Origin: Cyanobacteria bacterium OH_CDB_20
GTDB taxonomy: Bacteria > Cyanobacteriota > Vampirovibrionia > Gastranaerophilales > Gastranaerophilaceae
DNA: 34,284 nt
Direction: 5' to 3'
Assembly (NCBI GenBank): GCA_023415935.1
Contig: JAEZIX010000047.1
Span: forward strand, 1-34,284
This document shows, piece after piece, positions 7,522 to 15,668 of this stretch; within the stretch, counting starts at the first letter, position 1; each line of letters begins with the position of its first letter. The notes under the pieces are model-generated. The model saw nothing but the letters and a program-made list of their open reading frames with translations, was not told the DNA's origin and ran no database searches. The position numbers and the translations under genes were made by a program.

Positions 7522-9501
7522 GTGAAAAACATATTGAAATTTAATTTAATATTAATTACTTTATGCTTAATTACGCAAACTATTGCAGTAGCAGCTGATT
7601 ATAATGAAGAGCTACTGACTAATCCTGTTGAAAATTCAGTATTTGAAGATACAACAAAAGTCCCTGGAACAGAGACTTCTGAAAAGAAAAAATTTAAAAT
7701 TAAAAGTATAAAATTTTGGAAGAAAAAAAATGTAAAAGAAAATGTTATTGCTGAAAAAAACAAAAGTGATGATTCTAAAATTGACCTTACATCAGATTAT
7801 CTTGACTATTACCCAGAACGTTCTGAAATTGAAGCTACAGGTAATGCAAAAGTTAAACTTCCAAATCAGCCTACTACTATTGAAGCAAATAAGATTATTT
7901 TTAATCATGACTTAAATACATTAAAAGCCTACGACAATGTCAAAATTACTGATAAGACATCTGTTACAACCGGTGATTTTTTAAATTTGAACCTGAATGA
8001 AGGTGATGGTTGGTTAAAAGCTCCTGTTACAAAAAATACTGGTATCATTTTAAGGGCAGAAGAAGGAAATATTTACTCAGACAGAATTGAAGAATACAAT
8101 GGCGTTGCCAAGATTATTAAAGACTATGATTTATCTTTTGGCTCACCATCTTTTGCTAATTTTGTTAACCCGGGAAGGCTAGATTTTGGTGGAGATGTCC
8201 AATCTAAAATACGTTCATCACAAAAAGAATCTGGTGTTTATCGAATAAAAGCAAAAGTTATATATGTTGATTCTAAAGACGAACACAATGTATTAAAAAT
8301 GAGCAATGCAGATGTTTATGCAAAAAATGTCAAACTTGGAAGTATTCCGAATGTTAAAGTTGTAACTAATAAAGAACATCAATTCTTTGAAACTAATATT
8401 CCAGAATTTGGTTCTTTAGCTGAACTTGGAATGTATGTAGGTCCTGGTATAGTTTTAAATACACCATTTTCATCAACTCTCAAATTAACGCCAATCTTCA
8501 CATATGGAGATAATGAAGCTGGTATTGGTGGACTTGCACGTTTTAGAAACAGTAAAAATATGACTGAAGTTGGATATTCATCTTCGACCAACAATTTCAT
8601 ATTAAGAGGTACTCAAAACATAGCAGATGGGCTTAAACTCGTATACTCTCAAAATACATACCAAGACGAATGGTTCTTAGGATATAGAAAACCACATTAT
8701 TCTGCAGCATTGCAGTTGGATAAAAAATATTATATTGATGATTTAAACTTAACCTTCGAACAAAGGGTTCAAGGCGGTATGTTTGTAGATAAGAATAAGA
8801 ATTTTGATGATATGGAAGGTCGTTTGAGATGGCAAACACAAACTCAAAAAACTTTATATTCTTACTACAATAACAACAAAGATTTCAACTTAAGACTTGG
8901 CTTAATCGGCCAAACTGCAATGACTTTATACACAACCGGTGATAATGTCGGAATTGTCAGAGTCGGTCCTGCTTTAAGGACTTCTTATAAAAACTGGACT
9001 CAGGATTTAATGTATTTTCAAGCTGCAACTGCTGGTTCATCACCATTCGAGTTTGATAAATATGTTTATGGGAAATCTAACTTTATTGCAATTGAAAGTT
9101 TAAGACTCTGTAAATATCTTACAGTTGGATATATCGCGTCAATTGTATTAAATAAAGAATATCATGATAATAATGCATTCCAAGAAAACCGTATGTTTTT
9201 CAGCGTTGGACCTGATTATGCTAAACTAACATTTGGTTATGATGCATTTCGTCAGTCAACATCATTTGTATTCTCAACTCTTGTGGGAACAAAAGATTCT
9301 GAAGTTGAGTTTAAAAAGGCTGTGCTGAAAAATCCTGATACCTTAAATAAGAAAAAAGAAACTAAAGTTAGTCTATTTAATAAATTTGTTAAAACTGTGT
9401 TCCCAGAGGTAAGAGAACAAGGTTCAGAGCCTTCTCAACAAGTTGTTCAACCACTTGATAGTGATAGAATGCAAAAAGGGATTTCTGACGTAGAACAGTA
9501 A
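7522..9501 (+). CDS. lptD: LptD/OstA-like outer-membrane protein
   Basis: The 659-aa exported protein has a signal peptide ('LILITLCLITQTIAVAA'), a Lys-rich linker and an OstA/LptA-like beta-jellyroll at about 92-230. That domain shows the typical phrases 'DYLDYYPERSEIEATGNAKV' and 'IEANKIIFNHDLNTLKAYDNVKI'. A long region rich in alternating aromatic/polar strands follows (about 290-600), consistent with a beta barrel. LptD inserts LPS into the outer leaflet of the outer membrane. This one is shorter than the proteobacterial protein (about 780 aa) and lacks obvious paired cysteines. GTG is the start codon, preceded by AGGAT. The C-terminal tail (about 610-659) is charged and Gln/Ser-rich rather than ending in an aromatic residue, so extra periplasmic sequence may follow the barrel. 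The convergent neighbour ends two bases away. Confidence 0.75.
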   Translation: MKNILKFNLILITLCLITQTIAVAADYNEELLTNPVENSVFEDTTKVPGTETSEKKKFKIKSIKFWKKKNVKENVIAEKNKSDDSKIDLTSDYLDYYPERSEIEATGNAKVKLPNQPTTIEANKIIFNHDLNTLKAYDNVKITDKTSVTTGDFLNLNLNEGDGWLKAPVTKNTGIILRAEEGNIYSDRIEEYNGVAKIIKDYDLSFGSPSFANFVNPGRLDFGGDVQSKIRSSQKESGVYRIKAKVIYVDSKDEHNVLKMSNADVYAKNVKLGSIPNVKVVTNKEHQFFETNIPEFGSLAELGMYVGPGIVLNTPFSSTLKLTPIFTYGDNEAGIGGLARFRNSKNMTEVGYSSSTNNFILRGTQNIADGLKLVYSQNTYQDEWFLGYRKPHYSAALQLDKKYYIDDLNLTFEQRVQGGMFVDKNKNFDDMEGRLRWQTQTQKTLYSYYNNNKDFNLRLGLIGQTAMTLYTTGDNVGIVRVGPALRTSYKNWTQDLMYFQAATAGSSPFEFDKYVYGKSNFIAIESLRLCKYLTVGYIASIVLNKEYHDNNAFQENRMFFSVGPDYAKLTFGYDAFRQSTSFVFSTLVGTKDSEVEFKKAVLKNPDTLNKKKETKVSLFNKFVKTVFPEVREQGSEPSQQVVQPLDSDRMQKGISDVEQ

Positions 9502-9503
9502 AT

Positions 9504-11225
9504 TTAGTTGCAGAATTTGTCTGCTTTATCAATTTTTCCGTCAAAGTCGTTGTCTATTCCGTCAGAGCAAGAGCCAACTGAGCTTTTTGATTCAGCATAA
9601 GGGTCAATTTTTAAATATTTATCAGGGATAGATTTCCAAAGGTAGATGAATGTAGATTTTAAGTACTTTGCAACTTCAGGATTGTTGATTATGATGACAT
9701 TCTCATTATTGTATTTTTCACCGCTTTTAGTAAAATTCATAGAGCCAATTACAGAATACTTATCATCAATAATTATAATTTTTGAGTGTAATTTGCCAGC
9801 TTTATTCTCTGTTTTAACAGGTATTCCTTGGTTTCTAAGTGTTTTATGAACTGAGTATTTTGCATGGGCATTTGTAGAATCTATTATAATTTTCACATCA
9901 ACACCGCGCTTTTTGGCCTCAATCAGTGCATTTGTCATATTCTTATCTGTAAGATAAAAAACTGGAATATAAACATATGACTTTGAGTTATTTATAAGTG
10001 GTATGATTTTTTCTGTAATTATGTTGTCTTGAGGTGAAAAATAAGCTGATATTGCCCCTTGTGATTGTGCTTTCTCATTATTTTTACAATGAAACTTACC
10101 ACCATATAGTGCTTCAAACTCATTTATATAAGCAGAAACTATTTCTGGCTCATTAATTAAAATGTTATAGTTTGTATTAAAATTTGAGAAATCTGTTGAA
10201 GTAAGATTACTAGACCCAGTCCAGACCTTAGAGTTATCAAATATTAAAAACTTATTATGCATAATATACCTTGGAGATGAGCATGAATCTGTAATATTAT
10301 TTTTAATTATTTTAATTAATTCTGAATTATCCTTGTAATAACTAGTACCTTTTTCATCAACATCAGTAACTAATCTTATTTTTACGCCTCTATTTTGAGC
10401 GTTAATGATAGCATTTAGTAGCTTTGGTTGGTCTTCAATACCATATATGGCAATGTCTATAGATTTTTTTGCAGAATTTATCTCTTTAAGGAGTGTTTTA
10501 CAGGCAATTTGAGAACAAGAATTGTCCGGTTTAACTGTATTTGAAGAATCAATGAAAAATATAACAATATTACCAAAATTCTTGGAAGAAAAAGGAGGAA
10601 CAAACTTATTAAAATTTATTTGCTCAAATTTTTTATATCTTGAATAGCAATAATTGCAAGGCTTGAAACCTTGCTCTTTAGCTGTTTGTATTGGAATTAT
10701 TTCAAAATTATGGGCTTTTCTTGCATATTTACAGTCTAGTTTATGGAACTTTCGATTATATTTATTTATAAGGACAAGTTTATTTTTTGAAACAGGTTCT
10801 AATTTGATATTTAAGTTTGAAAGTGAAAAGTATTTTTTGTATGACTCATCAGTAGGAAGCGCAAATGATTCTTGCAACACATCAACAGCATAATCATTGT
10901 CTGAGAGAGTTATTTTATTATCTGAAGTTTCAACTTTTGCGTCTATAAATTTATTAATAATATTTGTTTTTGCCCATCTTGAAAATAAGTAGTTTAGATA
11001 CAGAGTTTTAGAGTTTGATATTACCTGATTGTCATATTCAAAGTCTTTGATACCTTTTACAGATGCTGTTTCATTGTCATCAATCTGCGAGTTTTTGTTT
11101 AAGTCAACAATAAGCCTTGCAGGTGATTTAGCAGCTAAAATCATAATTTTATTGTAGTTTCTGAAATCAAAAGAAACTATCAAAACAGCTATAAATATAA
11201 GAAAAATAATATAAACTTTTTTCAT
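9504..11225 (-). CDS. Secreted/anchored phospholipase D-family protein with zinc-knuckle and Ca-binding-like loops
   Basis: The 573-aa protein begins with an uncleaved-looking or signal hydrophobic segment (4-20). Two complete HKD motifs define the PLD superfamily: 'MHNKFLIFD' (H323) and 'LHSKIIIID' (H480), followed by 'GSSNLTS' and 'GSMNFTKSG'. This is a full two-lobe active site for phosphodiester cleavage or transfer on phospholipid or nucleic acid. Before them, residues 161-193 carry an H-x3-C...C-x2-C cluster (H161, C165, C190, C193), similar to small metal-binding modules in secreted nucleases. Near the N-terminus is 'DLNKNSQIDDNE' and at the C-terminus 'DGIDNDFDGKID', both of the Asp/Asn-rich Ca-binding loop type, the latter flanked by Cys. 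An extracellular nuclease or phospholipase is likely; which substrate cannot be told. Confidence 0.85.
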   Translation of the reverse strand: MKKVYIIFLIFIAVLIVSFDFRNYNKIMILAAKSPARLIVDLNKNSQIDDNETASVKGIKDFEYDNQVISNSKTLYLNYLFSRWAKTNIINKFIDAKVETSDNKITLSDNDYAVDVLQESFALPTDESYKKYFSLSNLNIKLEPVSKNKLVLINKYNRKFHKLDCKYARKAHNFEIIPIQTAKEQGFKPCNYCYSRYKKFEQINFNKFVPPFSSKNFGNIVIFFIDSSNTVKPDNSCSQIACKTLLKEINSAKKSIDIAIYGIEDQPKLLNAIINAQNRGVKIRLVTDVDEKGTSYYKDNSELIKIIKNNITDSCSSPRYIMHNKFLIFDNSKVWTGSSNLTSTDFSNFNTNYNILINEPEIVSAYINEFEALYGGKFHCKNNEKAQSQGAISAYFSPQDNIITEKIIPLINNSKSYVYIPVFYLTDKNMTNALIEAKKRGVDVKIIIDSTNAHAKYSVHKTLRNQGIPVKTENKAGKLHSKIIIIDDKYSVIGSMNFTKSGEKYNNENVIIINNPEVAKYLKSTFIYLWKSIPDKYLKIDPYAESKSSVGSCSDGIDNDFDGKIDKADKFCN

Positions 11226-11268
11226 ATGATAATAATAGCAGAAATTTATGGTAATATTATATATGCAC

Positions 11269-11355
11269 GGAGAGGTGTCCGAGTGGTTTAAGGTGCAAAC
11301 CTGGAACGTTTGTGTGGGGGCAACTCCACCGCGGGTTCGAATCCCGCCTTCTCCG
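11269..11355 (+). tRNA. tRNA-Ser (anticodon GGA)
   Basis: An 87-base cloverleaf folds by hand. The acceptor is GGAGAGG/CTTCTCC with one G-T pair. The D arm is TCC-GAGTGGTTTA-AGG. The anticodon stem is CAAAC/GTTTG with loop CTGGAAC, giving anticodon GGA. A long variable arm (type II, as expected for Ser) is followed by T stem GCGGG/CCCGC with loop TTCGAAT. The discriminator is G at 11355. CCA is not encoded (TATTT follows) and must be added post-transcriptionally. The D arm carries GG as usual. Confidence 0.97.
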
Positions 11356-11470
11356 TATTTATATCCATCTATCTATGACTTATGGATAATAAATTTTATG
11401 GTGTTTTCTTCAAAAGTCTTTATTAAAAATTGGCGTTAAAAAAATTAATATAAGAAATATATTAGGCAAT

Positions 11471-11493
11471 ATTTAACATTTAGAATGTTAAAT
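11471..11493. repeat. Perfect 23-bp dyad just before a start codon
   Basis: Arms ATTTAACATT (11471-11480) and AATGTTAAAT (11484-11493) are exact inverted repeats around a 3-base centre (TAG). The dyad ends five bases before the ATG at 11499, where an SD would normally lie and none is seen. It could be an operator for a dimeric repressor or an RNA hairpin masking initiation. It has no following U-tract, so it is not a terminator of the tRNA gene. Confidence 0.6.
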
Positions 11494-11498
11494 ACATT

Positions 11499-12761
11499 AT
11501 GAGAATACAGTTTACACCGCTACAAAATATATATACAGTAAAAAACCAAAATGATTTTGCTTTAAAATACAACTCTAAGCCAATGGCAGATTCAGTTTCA
11601 TTTGGAGCAATAAAAAAAAGCAGACTAACTAATTACCAGAGACTATGCGCGAATTATTTCAAGGCTCCACTTGAGAAATTTGAAACTCCAGAAGATTTCA
11701 GACAATGGGCAAGAGAAGGTCTTGCTCAAACCATGGAGCTTAATAAGTATGAAGCGCTTGATGAATCAGATTCAAAAGAGAGAATGAAACGTCTTGGGCA
11801 ATGGAAAGAGTTCTTGATGCATGATGATGAGATGAGGGAATATCCTACATTGGCTTATTATGTTGCAGATTCAATTACCAAAGATTTGTATCCTGAGACG
11901 AAAAATTTCCCTCCTTTGTTTGACAAAGACGCTTTTAAGCACGCTATTCAAGAAATCGACAAAATTCTGAATAAAGACCCAAAAGCTATACTTAGCTTCA
12001 AGAAAAAATATCAAGAATGTCTTAGGGAAAAGGCACTTAAGTCAGTTGAAATGCTTGAAGACCACTCAAAAAAAACAAAAAAATCTTTTTGGGTAAGAAT
12101 TCCTTCAAAAGTGAATGATCCTGAGAATTATGAAAAAAATCTAAGAAACTTGAATATATTGAGCTGCGAATCTTGGTGCACTAAAGGGCATTTTGCCGAC
12201 CAATATCTTGAAAAGGGAGATTTTTATATTTATATTGATAGAAACCTTCCAGAGATATCCGTTAGGCTTGAAGATAGAAAGGTTAAAGAAGTAAGGGATA
12301 GAAACCACAGTAGTCAAGTTGGCCTTTGTTACTACCGTGCTTTGAAGTTTTTAGCTCATGAAAAGCACCTAGATGAATTTGTAATGGGAATTCAAGATTT
12401 AGAATATCGTAAATCTCGAGTTGATTTGGCAAAAAGTATGCTTCAAGATGATATTGATGCAAAAAATTTCGCAAATATACTTCGTTTTGCAGGTATTGAG
12501 GTGAATAAACTTGAAAATGGTTTGCTTGAGTTATCAACGTTTAATGCTCCTAGCAAAGATTATACATATAAAGATTTAGGTATAGATGAAAATGAGATGT
12601 TTAGACATATTTATTCAATAAAAGGCAATGCAAATTTTCAAGGCACACAGGTGACAAAACTTGGGGCTTTAAAAAGCGTAGGTGGTTATGCATTCCTTGG
12701 TGGCAGCAAATTGACTGAACTTGGGGATGTAGAGTTTAAACAAAGAATTTTTTGGGATTAA
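11499..12761 (+). CDS. Lineage-type protein with N-terminal 'SFGA' motif and truncated repeat solenoid
   Basis: The 420-aa protein is of unknown function. The N-terminus 'MRIQFTPLQNIYTVKNQN' leading to 'SVSFGAIKK' is a layout I associate with many Gastranaerophilales proteins. The middle (about 40-200) is helical and highly charged. At about 195-265 a segment reading 'NILSCESWCTKGHFADQYL' then 'GDFYIYIDRNLPEISVRLE' resembles a small domain found in phage and accessory proteins, which I cannot name with certainty. The C-terminus starts an approximately 20-residue repeat ('GNANFQGTQVTKLGALKSV' then 'GGYAFLGGSKLTELGDV') but stops after two copies with an unrelated tail 'EFKQRIFWD'. Such solenoids usually run many units, so the gene may be shortened. 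No SD is visible; a dyad abuts the start. Confidence 0.6.
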   Translation: MRIQFTPLQNIYTVKNQNDFALKYNSKPMADSVSFGAIKKSRLTNYQRLCANYFKAPLEKFETPEDFRQWAREGLAQTMELNKYEALDESDSKERMKRLGQWKEFLMHDDEMREYPTLAYYVADSITKDLYPETKNFPPLFDKDAFKHAIQEIDKILNKDPKAILSFKKKYQECLREKALKSVEMLEDHSKKTKKSFWVRIPSKVNDPENYEKNLRNLNILSCESWCTKGHFADQYLEKGDFYIYIDRNLPEISVRLEDRKVKEVRDRNHSSQVGLCYYRALKFLAHEKHLDEFVMGIQDLEYRKSRVDLAKSMLQDDIDAKNFANILRFAGIEVNKLENGLLELSTFNAPSKDYTYKDLGIDENEMFRHIYSIKGNANFQGTQVTKLGALKSVGGYAFLGGSKLTELGDVEFKQRIFWD

Positions 12762-12921
12762 CCCTTTTCATTATAAAAAAACGAGTTCGAGATATTTCTT
12801 CTTTATTAGATATAACAATAAATTTCAATTGTAATCTAAGTGAAAACTCAATCATAACAAGGCAAGAGAATAATATTTGTTTATGATATAATTTTATAAA
12901 TAGTCTGGGAACTTATCAATC

Positions 12922-14736
12922 ATGAATTTTATGAATAAATACAATGTCTTGCTAGTTGGAAATACAGAACTAGAAGTATTTTTTAAATATCAACTAAAGT
13001 ACTCAAAATATAATCCAACAGTCTTTGTTCTTGATAACAACTTATCAGATACAGAGTTATTATCATTTATAAAAAATCACAAAATTAATGTGTTCGTTAG
13101 TCTTTCTGACGCTATACCAGAACGTGTATTTGATGTATTAGCAAAGAAAAAAATCAGGACAATTGGTATTAATGAAAAGTTTATGCTTAAATCATCTGAA
13201 AAAGTTAAGGAACAGATTTCAAAAAAACTTATAGATGAAGAGCTTTCTATTTTATATTTTTGGAACCAAAAGAACTTAACCCACATTGCAATAACAGAAA
13301 ACTATAAAGATAAAAAAAATCAACACTTATCAAATTATGAGATGGCTACAGCTTTTCCAGTTAATGTCTCAGGTAAAACATCAAAGTTGATACAAGAACA
13401 TACTGCAAATTTAGCACAAGTTCTTTCAAAAGAAAAAGCTAATTTTAAAGGTTATATCTGTTCAACATTTTCTGAAAATGAAAATGAAGTTAATTTTGGG
13501 TTTAAAGAAAATATTTGTTTGGGAATTGCTGCTTTTTCAAGTTTTTTCTTTAATAATAAAAAAGATATAATCGACATTTTAAATAAGATAGAATCTCCGA
13601 GAGAAAGTGTATTAAACCCTTATTTAGGAAGTAATATAACTGGCGTTGTGCCTGTATATAGTAATGTTGACAGTACTATCTTCGAAAATCTTAAAAATAA
13701 TAACATTGAAGCATATTATTGTGAACAAAATTCAGAAAACCAAACTCAAAGAGTACTTGTATCAAAAACATCTAATTCTCCATTTGCTGATATTATTAAT
13801 GGGCTAGACTCACTAAATACTAACGATATTGAATATAATAAAAATGCAGGATTTCCTTATACTTACAATGAATGTTTTTGCAAAAATTTATCCAAGGATG
13901 AATATCCGAAGTATTTGAAGAAAATATATAAATCACATCTAAATACTGAGCTTGACCTTGATAACCCACAAAAATTCACTGAAAAAATACAATGGCTGAA
14001 GTTAAATGACCAGAATTTTCAAAAAACAACGCTTTCTGACAAAATATTGGTTAAAACTTGTATTAAAGAAATGCTTCCTGACCTAAAAATCACAAAAGTG
14101 TACGGCTCATGGGACAAATTTGACGACATTGACTTTAAAATGCTCCCCGAAACGTTTATTTTGAAAACTAACCATTCATGCAAAACTAATATAAAAATAT
14201 TTAATAAATCTAAACTTTTAAAATCTAAAAAATTATTTGCGAGTCTAAAAAAATTTTATGATTATCATTTAAATGTTAACTTTGCTTTTTGTTCAGGGTT
14301 TGAGCTTCAATATAAAGACATTAAACCTAAAGTGTTTGCAGAAGAACTAATTGGAGAAATAGCATCTTCAGCATTGACTGATACAGATTATAAAATTCAC
14401 TGTTTTAACGGAACACCAATGTTCATTGAGCATTTTACATATATCAATAATTTTGCAAAAATTTTCATCGCAGATACAAACTGGAAACAAATTAGAGCCG
14501 CACATACTGTTCCTTTATATGATGACGATATTGTTATACCAAAACCTAAAAAATTCGACCTAATGCTTGATTATGCAAAAAAACTCTCAAAAGATTTTAA
14601 ATATGTAAGATGCGATTTTCTGCTTGTTAAAGAAGATTTATACTTTGCAGAATTGACATTTACTCCAAGTAGTGGTTTTATGAGTTTTTATCCTAAGAAT
14701 ATCGACCATGAATGGGGGAAATTACTCAAATTATGA
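12922..14736 (+). CDS. PurD-like (degenerate) / TupA-like ATP-grasp fusion protein
   Basis: The 604-aa protein has two parts. Residues about 330-604 match the TupA-like ATP-grasp family of surface-polymer biosynthesis: 'LDNPQKFTEKIQWLKL', 'LSDKILVK', 'LPETFILKTNHSCKTNI', 'PKVFAEELI', 'DYKIHCFNG' and 'VRCDFLLV'. These proteins are thought to form amide bonds on polysaccharides or peptides. Residues 1 to about 310 look like a shortened phosphoribosylamine-glycine ligase (PurD). The opening 'YNVLLVGNTELEVFFKYQL' and 'KIRTIGINEKFMLKSSEKVK' resemble its N domain. The later part 'LAQVLSKEKANFKGYICSTF' and 'QRVLVSKTSNSPFADIINGL' resembles its C-terminal half. Most of PurD's catalytic ATP-grasp core is missing, so this half is probably a scaffold. 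The downstream SGNH gene overlaps the stop codon (ATGA), implying joint translation. ATG at 12931 is an alternative start. Confidence 0.75.
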   Translation: MNFMNKYNVLLVGNTELEVFFKYQLKYSKYNPTVFVLDNNLSDTELLSFIKNHKINVFVSLSDAIPERVFDVLAKKKIRTIGINEKFMLKSSEKVKEQISKKLIDEELSILYFWNQKNLTHIAITENYKDKKNQHLSNYEMATAFPVNVSGKTSKLIQEHTANLAQVLSKEKANFKGYICSTFSENENEVNFGFKENICLGIAAFSSFFFNNKKDIIDILNKIESPRESVLNPYLGSNITGVVPVYSNVDSTIFENLKNNNIEAYYCEQNSENQTQRVLVSKTSNSPFADIINGLDSLNTNDIEYNKNAGFPYTYNECFCKNLSKDEYPKYLKKIYKSHLNTELDLDNPQKFTEKIQWLKLNDQNFQKTTLSDKILVKTCIKEMLPDLKITKVYGSWDKFDDIDFKMLPETFILKTNHSCKTNIKIFNKSKLLKSKKLFASLKKFYDYHLNVNFAFCSGFELQYKDIKPKVFAEELIGEIASSALTDTDYKIHCFNGTPMFIEHFTYINNFAKIFIADTNWKQIRAAHTVPLYDDDIVIPKPKKFDLMLDYAKKLSKDFKYVRCDFLLVKEDLYFAELTFTPSSGFMSFYPKNIDHEWGKLLKL

Positions 14737-15668
14737 ATAACAAATATAAAAAGTATATTTTAATCATAATAATTAATTTCTTATCAATTTTATTTATAGT
14801 CGCATTATCAGAGATAGCCTTTAGGATTTCTTTATGCAAGAGCTGTAAATTCGAAAGAATATTTACTCCATCAATATCTGTAGACAAATATACATCAGCA
14901 TTACTTAATAAAAAAATTATTCCAATGACCTCCACCGGATATTTTCGTCCTGATATAAAAGGAGGGAAAGGAATGCCCATTCTGTTTATGGGGTGTTCTT
15001 TTACCTGGGGAGACGGCTTAAGAGCAAATGAGACAATCTCTTATAAATTTGCCAAACAAACAAATAGAACAGTATACAACAGAGCAGGAAAAGGCTGGGG
15101 ACTTGATCACTTACTTTATCTTCTTCGAAGCGACAATTTTTATCAAAATGTTGATGAACCTGAATATCTTATATATGTTTTTATTACCCGCCATCTTTAT
15201 CGAATAGACAAATTTAAAATGATGCCTGTTTGTAGAGATTTTCAGCCTAAATACAAAATTATAAAGGGCACTTTAATAGAAAAAAAGCCTCATTTCTGGC
15301 ACGAATCTTGGATTATTGAAAAATATATGTGGGATTACAGGGATAAACATAATCCATATAAAAATACTGATCAAATGTTTGACATAATGAAGCTATACTT
15401 TGATGAAAGTAAGACAGCTATGGAAAAACATTGGCATAAAACTAAATTTGTCATTTTAAAATATCCAACAAACAATGACAATGATTTATATGAAACAAGC
15501 AGATGGAAAGAGTTAGAAGATGAAGGTTTCATAGTAATTGATGCTAATGACTTAACACAAAGTCACTTATGGGAAAATAAATACAAATGTGACGGATGGC
15601 ACCCAAATTCAAAAGTGTGGGATCAACTAGTTCCTAAGCTAGCTAAAAAATTAAAAATTCCTACTTAA
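14733..15668 (+). CDS. Membrane-anchored SGNH/GDSL hydrolase-like protein
   Basis: I choose the start at 14733, which overlaps the previous stop as ATGA and follows a GGGGGA tract; a longer frame from 14712 would add seven residues. The 311-aa product has an N-terminal membrane segment (about 6-28) and an SGNH-type fold. Block I is 'FMGCSFTWGDGL' with nucleophile-like S89, a Gly-containing segment follows at 'NRAGKGWGLDHLL', and block V is 'CDGWHPNS' with D287 and H290. These enzymes remove or transfer acyl (often acetyl) groups on surface glycans, facing the periplasm. Coupling to an ATP-grasp protein of polymer biosynthesis supports a role in decorating an envelope polymer. The 3' end overlaps the convergent GT8 gene by 8 bases. 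Confidence 0.75.
   Translation: MNNKYKKYILIIIINFLSILFIVALSEIAFRISLCKSCKFERIFTPSISVDKYTSALLNKKIIPMTSTGYFRPDIKGGKGMPILFMGCSFTWGDGLRANETISYKFAKQTNRTVYNRAGKGWGLDHLLYLLRSDNFYQNVDEPEYLIYVFITRHLYRIDKFKMMPVCRDFQPKYKIIKGTLIEKKPHFWHESWIIEKYMWDYRDKHNPYKNTDQMFDIMKLYFDESKTAMEKHWHKTKFVILKYPTNNDNDLYETSRWKELEDEGFIVIDANDLTQSHLWENKYKCDGWHPNSKVWDQLVPKLAKKLKIPT

Noticed and set aside
11248..11439. 63-codon open frame across the tRNA gene
   Set aside because: It is fully explained by tRNA-Ser at 11269-11355; open by chance.
14712..14732. Longer start for the SGNH-like protein at 14712
   Set aside because: The ATG at 14733 overlaps the upstream stop as ATGA and gives a normal basic-then-hydrophobic N-terminus.
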